Source of the DNA: CALVUP01 sp964422195
Lineage (GTDB): Bacteria; Bacillota_I; Bacilli_A; RF39; UBA660
Direction of reading: 5' to 3'
Assembly (NCBI GenBank): GCA_964422195.1
Contig: CAYRAF010000039.1
Span: forward strand, 1-8,962
DNA: 8,962 nucleotides
Shown here: piece after piece, positions 6,443 through 8,962 of the stretch
Position numbering within the stretch: the stretch's first letter is position 1
Layout of the letters: the number at the start of each line of letters is the position of its first letter
The notes under the pieces: model-generated
Database searches by the model: none
Told to the model about the DNA's origin: nothing
Seen by the model: the letters and a program-made list of their open reading frames with translations, nothing else
Position numbers and translations under genes: made by a program

Positions 6443-7021
6443 TTATCTCTTTTTTTGTTTTTTAATTTTGGATACCATAGAAGTCTCACATAAAGCCATC
6501 TCTAAACAATTCATATTTTCTTCTTCGTAGCTATCTTGCATAATACTCCATAAATCTGTATCTATAAAACAAAATACTTTTCTTTTAACATCATAAACCA
6601 TATTACCACTATGTAAATCACGCATATAAACTTTTAAATTAGAAATAGCTCTTACATCTTCTCTAGCAATATTACACGCTCTTTTTATATCTTCTTCTTC
6701 AATTCCTCTTATATTTATATCCTTATTTTTAAATTCCCAAGGCGTATATCCTTCAACGTAATCTGTAATATATCCTCTTAATTCTTTTTTGATATAAACT
6801 TTTTCTTTTGGAAGTATAACATGATGCTCTAACAATGTTTGTCTTACATCCTCGGATAAAGTAGAATTATCTTCAAAAGCTTTATATTTATAATTCTTTT
6901 TAAATACTTTTATTACTTCCTTTTTTTTAGGAATATAGTATAAATCAGAAAATAATTGATTACATAAAATATAATTATCTAAAAAGAAAAGTTTTAATTT
7001 TCCAAAATGTCTTTTTTTCAT
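6443..7021 (-). CDS. Small protein-kinase-fold protein (first of a tandem pair)
   Basis: A protein of 192 residues with the same layout as its downstream neighbour. VIKVFKK (36-42) provides a candidate ATP-binding lysine (K38). YITDYVEGYTPW (84-95) fits the hinge, MRDLHSGNMVYD (133-144) the catalytic loop with D135 and N140, and FIDTDLW (152-158) the DFG-like aspartate D154. The loop RDLHSGN is close to the HGDLHxGN form of small-molecule kinases and bacterial kinase-like proteins. The C-terminus is very short and ends in a Lys-rich tail. The protein diverges strongly from the second copy outside the motifs, suggesting an old duplication. The gene has its own extended -10 promoter and heads a two-gene transcript. 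The ribosome binding site is GAGGCGAT. The substrate is unknown. Confidence 0.7.
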   Translation of the reverse strand: MKKRHFGKLKLFFLDNYILCNQLFSDLYYIPKKKEVIKVFKKNYKYKAFEDNSTLSEDVRQTLLEHHVILPKEKVYIKKELRGYITDYVEGYTPWEFKNKDINIRGIEEEDIKRACNIAREDVRAISNLKVYMRDLHSGNMVYDVKRKVFCFIDTDLWSIMQDSYEEENMNCLEMALCETSMVSKIKKQKKR

Positions 7022-7063
7022 AATATCGCCTCTAAATAATCTTATATCTCCACATCAGCGCAT

Positions 7064-7092
7064 ATTATATCATATTTTTGGTATTTATACAA
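7064..7092 (-). promoter_or_regulatory. SigA-type promoter with extended -10 for the kinase-like gene pair
   Basis: On the minus strand TTGTAT (7087-7092), a 17-bp spacer and TATAAT (7064-7069), preceded by TGA as an extended -10. It lies just after the queH terminator. The expected transcription start is near 7055-7057, about 35 bases before the 192-aa start codon. Confidence 0.75.
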
Positions 7093-7094
7093 AT

Positions 7095-7119
7095 AAAAAA
7101 GAGTTATTATACTCTTTTT
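7095..7119 (-). terminator. Intrinsic terminator of queH, overlapping its stop codon
   Basis: A 9-bp perfect inverted repeat, AAAAAGAGT / ACTCTTTTT, around a 6-nt loop. On the minus strand it ends in six Ts (7100-7095). The queH TAA (7107-7109) is in the loop. The A-rich opposite arm makes it potentially bidirectional. It separates the queuosine operon from the kinase-like genes. Confidence 0.78.
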
Positions 7120-7712
7120 GAATAAATACACCCACAATAATCTTGTCTATATAAATTATATTTTTTAGCAAGTTCTATACTATGTTTATAACCATCTTTC
7201 TTCTTGAAATCAGAATATAAAAACTTAACATCATATTTTTCTTCTAAACTTTTACCTATCTCATTTAATAAATTAGAATTCTTATAAGGACTTACTGTAA
7301 GTGTTGTACCAAAATAATCAAAACCTTTTTTCTTGGCTATTTCAGCAGTTTTTTCAAGTCGTAAATTAAAACACACACCACATCTAGAACCTCTTTCTGG
7401 CTCATTTTCTAATCCTTTTACTTTTTCATGATATAAATCATTATCATAATCACAATCTAATATTTCTATTTTATTTTTATGAGGAAACTCTTTTATAAAA
7501 CGAATTTCTTCTTCTTTTCTTTTTAAGTATTCTTCGTATGGTTCTATATTAGGATTGTAATAAAGAATTGTTATATCAAAATAATCTGTTAAATATGAAA
7601 TAACATGTGATGAACAAGGAGCACAACAACTATGTAGCAAAATAGTTTTTTTACTGCCTTTAATACTTTCTAACAACTCATCTAATTTAGTCTGATAATT
7701 TATTACTTCCAT
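7107..7712 (-). CDS. queH: Epoxyqueuosine reductase QueH
   Basis: Catalyses the last step of tRNA queuosine biosynthesis, reducing epoxyqueuosine to queuosine at position 34 of GUN-anticodon tRNAs. It is the non-cobalamin alternative to QueG (formerly DUF208). The family patterns are LLHSCCAPCSS (25-35), LYYNPNIEPYEEYLKRK (50-66), ERGSRCGVCFNLRL (106-119), FGTTLTVSPYKNSN (134-147) and a C-terminal DYCGC (191-195). Cys29, Cys30, Cys33, Cys111, Cys114, Cys193 and Cys195 are the candidate iron-sulfur and redox ligands. The open frame begins at a GTG (7724), but the ATG at 7712 is preferred, with GGAAG upstream and a normal N-terminal length of 201 residues. It overlaps the end of the 212-aa gene and lies in one operon with tgt. 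Confidence 0.93.
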   Translation of the reverse strand: MEVINYQTKLDELLESIKGSKKTILLHSCCAPCSSHVISYLTDYFDITILYYNPNIEPYEEYLKRKEEEIRFIKEFPHKNKIEILDCDYDNDLYHEKVKGLENEPERGSRCGVCFNLRLEKTAEIAKKKGFDYFGTTLTVSPYKNSNLLNEIGKSLEEKYDVKFLYSDFKKKDGYKHSIELAKKYNLYRQDYCGCIYSKRV

Positions 7713-8325
7713 AATTTCTTCCACTCATACAACCTAAGATATTAGCTTTTCTATTCCTTTTATAATCTTTTTTCTTTAATACTTTATATCCAGGTCTTTC
7801 TTTTCTTTCTTTTTTATACTCTTTTGGTAGTTTTATAACTAAGTCATTTCTTCTAAATACTTGACCTTTCCATAATAAAACGTTATCTTCTGGCATTATT
7901 ACTTTACCTGATTCTTCTTCTAAAGCTTCTGTTTTTATTTTAAATTCCATATCTATACGCATTAAATTAAATTCCATATCTATACGCATTAAAAGCGGTA
8001 AACTTGATGATTCTGCATCAAATAATTCTTCATAAATAGTCTGTTTTAAAAAGTGTGCTTTATTTTTGTTATTCCTTGCTTTTGTTATACAATAAGTAAT
8101 ACAAGCATTTTTTTCTCTTTCATCTGGTGACATGTTTGGAAAATTTTCAAAATATAATGATGTACTAGCATAATCCATTAAGAACAATCTATATATTCCT
8201 GTTTTAGTATGTAGTTCTTTACATATATCATAATCAATTAAAACATAACTATCTTCTTGTTTATTTAAATCTCTAAGTAATTCTTCAATAAAACCATCTT
8301 CTACTAATAAGTTTTTAATTTTCAT
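7687..8325 (-). CDS. Hypothetical protein between tgt and queH
   Basis: An unrecognised soluble protein of 212 residues with no signal peptide or membrane segment. The N-terminal half is mixed charged and hydrophobic (YVLIDYDICKELHTKTGIYRLF in part: LIDYDICKELHTKTG). The middle carries a repeated nonapeptide, LMRIDMEFN/LMRIDMEFK (112-129), from an exact DNA duplication. The C-terminal 50 residues are very basic (KKERKERPGYKVLKKKDYKRNRK in part: KKERKERPGYKVLKK), suggesting nucleic-acid or ribosome binding; that is inference only. The gene overlaps tgt by 11 bp at its start and queH by about 26 bp at its end, so it is co-translated with two queuosine genes. The ribosome binding site GAAGGTGA lies 6 bases before the ATG. 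A role in tRNA modification is suggested by context alone. Confidence 0.8.
   Translation of the reverse strand: MKIKNLLVEDGFIEELLRDLNKQEDSYVLIDYDICKELHTKTGIYRLFLMDYASTSLYFENFPNMSPDEREKNACITYCITKARNNKNKAHFLKQTIYEELFDAESSSLPLLMRIDMEFNLMRIDMEFKIKTEALEEESGKVIMPEDNVLLWKGQVFRRNDLVIKLPKEYKKERKERPGYKVLKKKDYKRNRKANILGCMSGRNYGSNKLSD
7940..7993 (-). repeat. Perfect 27-bp tandem duplication inside the 212-aa gene
   Basis: Bases 7940-7966 and 7967-7993 are identical across all 27 positions, with mismatches immediately outside on both sides. The unit is nine codons, so the frame is kept and the protein gains a second copy of LMRIDMEF plus one residue. The absence of any substitution between copies indicates a very recent duplication, or an assembly error. 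Confidence 0.95.
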
Positions 8326-8962
8326 CTTTTTTCACCTTCTTGTTATATCTATTTAAAAACTCTTCTCTATATTCTAATATCTTATCTTCTTTTATAGCTT
8401 CTCTTAACTCTTCAGTTAGTCTAATTAAGAATCTGATATTATGAATAGAAAGTAATCTTTGACCTAGTGTTTCTTCTACAGAAAATAAATGTCTAATATA
8501 AGCCCTAGTATAATTTTTACAACAGTAACAATCACAACCTTCTTCTACAGGTCTAAAGTCTTCTTTAAATTTAGCATTTTTCATATTTACTTTACCATCT
8601 TTAGTAAATACATTACCATGTCTTGCTAGTCTTGTTGGAAGGACACAATCAAAGATATCTACACCACGTATTACTCCTTCTATTATATCAATAGGATCTC
8701 CTACTCCCATTAAGTATCTTACTTTGTCATCTGGTAGATAAGGAATAGAATTATCTATCATTTCATACATTGTCTTTTTATCTTCACCAACAGAAGTTCC
8801 TCCAATAGAGTAACCATCAAAGTTCATCTTAACAGTTTCTTCTGCACTATATTTACGTAAATCTTTAAACTCTCCACCTTGTACAAATACAAATAAATCT
8901 TGAATTTTATTATTATGAACATATTTACATCTTTATTCCCAACGTAGAGTTATTTCAACTAA
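8315..8962 (-). CDS. tgt: tRNA-guanine transglycosylase, 3' part, with an in-frame stop near the window edge
   Basis: Exchanges guanine 34 of GUN-anticodon tRNAs for preQ1 (bacterial type) or queuine in queuosine synthesis. The visible C-terminal part includes VQGG, the substrate-pocket GYSIGGTSVGE, the nucleophile region GVDIFDCVLPTR (Asp of FDCV), and a zinc site CDCYCC plus the His of SIHNIRFL. Homology continues upstream of the first in-frame ATG (8827), so that ATG is internal and the gene runs off the window. The frame has a TAA at 8933-8935, where RWE-K-RC would be expected. Unusual residues (FVFVQGG for the usual FGIVQGG) are also confined to the last ~80 bases, so poor sequence at the contig end is more likely than a real pseudogene. 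It overlaps the 212-aa gene by 11 bp. Confidence 0.92.

Noticed and set aside
7032..7055. Seven-codon ORF (MWRYKII) in the leader of the kinase-like pair
   Set aside because: It begins at about the predicted transcription start and has no ribosome binding site. It could only be leaderless, and no alternative hairpins accompany it.
7713..7724. GTG start for queH four codons upstream
   Set aside because: The ATG at 7712 has better spacing to GGAAG and gives the usual N-terminal length; the GTG remains a minor alternative.
8315..8827. Complete 170-aa gene starting at the ATG 8827
   Set aside because: Clear Tgt homology continues upstream (VQGGEFKDLRKYSAEETVK); the ATG is an internal Met codon.

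Overview
The window comes from a very AT-rich, low-GC Gram-positive-like bacterium, most plausibly an uncultured member of Bacilli or Mycoplasmatota (RF39-like gut lineages). That placement is inferred from base composition, strong GGAGG-type ribosome binding sites, sigma-70/SigA-type promoters, a reduced rimP-nusA-ylxR-infB cluster, and a QueH-type queuosine reductase. All genes lie on the minus strand, so the biological order runs from high to low coordinates. The two window edges look unreliable. The first ~56 bases are about 75% GC and break infB at a chimera-like junction. The last ~80 bases contain a premature stop and several odd residues in tgt.

Layout from high to low coordinates. 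(1) tgt (3' part), an unrecognised 212-aa gene with a perfect 27-bp in-frame tandem duplication, and queH overlap one another as an operon for tRNA queuosine modification, closed by an intrinsic terminator on the queH stop codon. (2) Two adjacent small protein-kinase-fold genes (192 and 211 aa) have their own promoter. (3) hisS, histidyl-tRNA synthetase, has a ~157-nt leader. (4) A 234-aa membrane protein of unknown function has its own promoter. (5) The translation and transcription factor operon rimP-nusA-ylxR-infB has its own promoter and a hairpin at the 5' end of its mRNA; ylxQ is absent between ylxR and infB.

The most interesting element is the hisS leader. Behind a perfect TTGACA-17-TATAAT promoter lies a 15-codon ORF with a ribosome binding site, encoding MTNIKSHHHHFNLGA (four consecutive His codons). 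It is followed by segments that can pair in two mutually exclusive ways. The pairing 1:2 plus 3:4 is antiterminating; the pairing 2:3 leaves an 11-bp terminator hairpin with a U-run just before the hisS ribosome binding site. The ribosome positions expected under histidine starvation and sufficiency select the right fold in each case. This reads as ribosome-mediated histidine attenuation of an aminoacyl-tRNA synthetase, where a T-box would be the usual expectation in Gram-positives.

Other points: RimP appears reduced to its N-terminal domain, and every visible stop codon is TAA or TAG with no TGA. No tRNA, rRNA, CRISPR array or mobile element was recognised, and there is no gene-free stretch over 300 bases.
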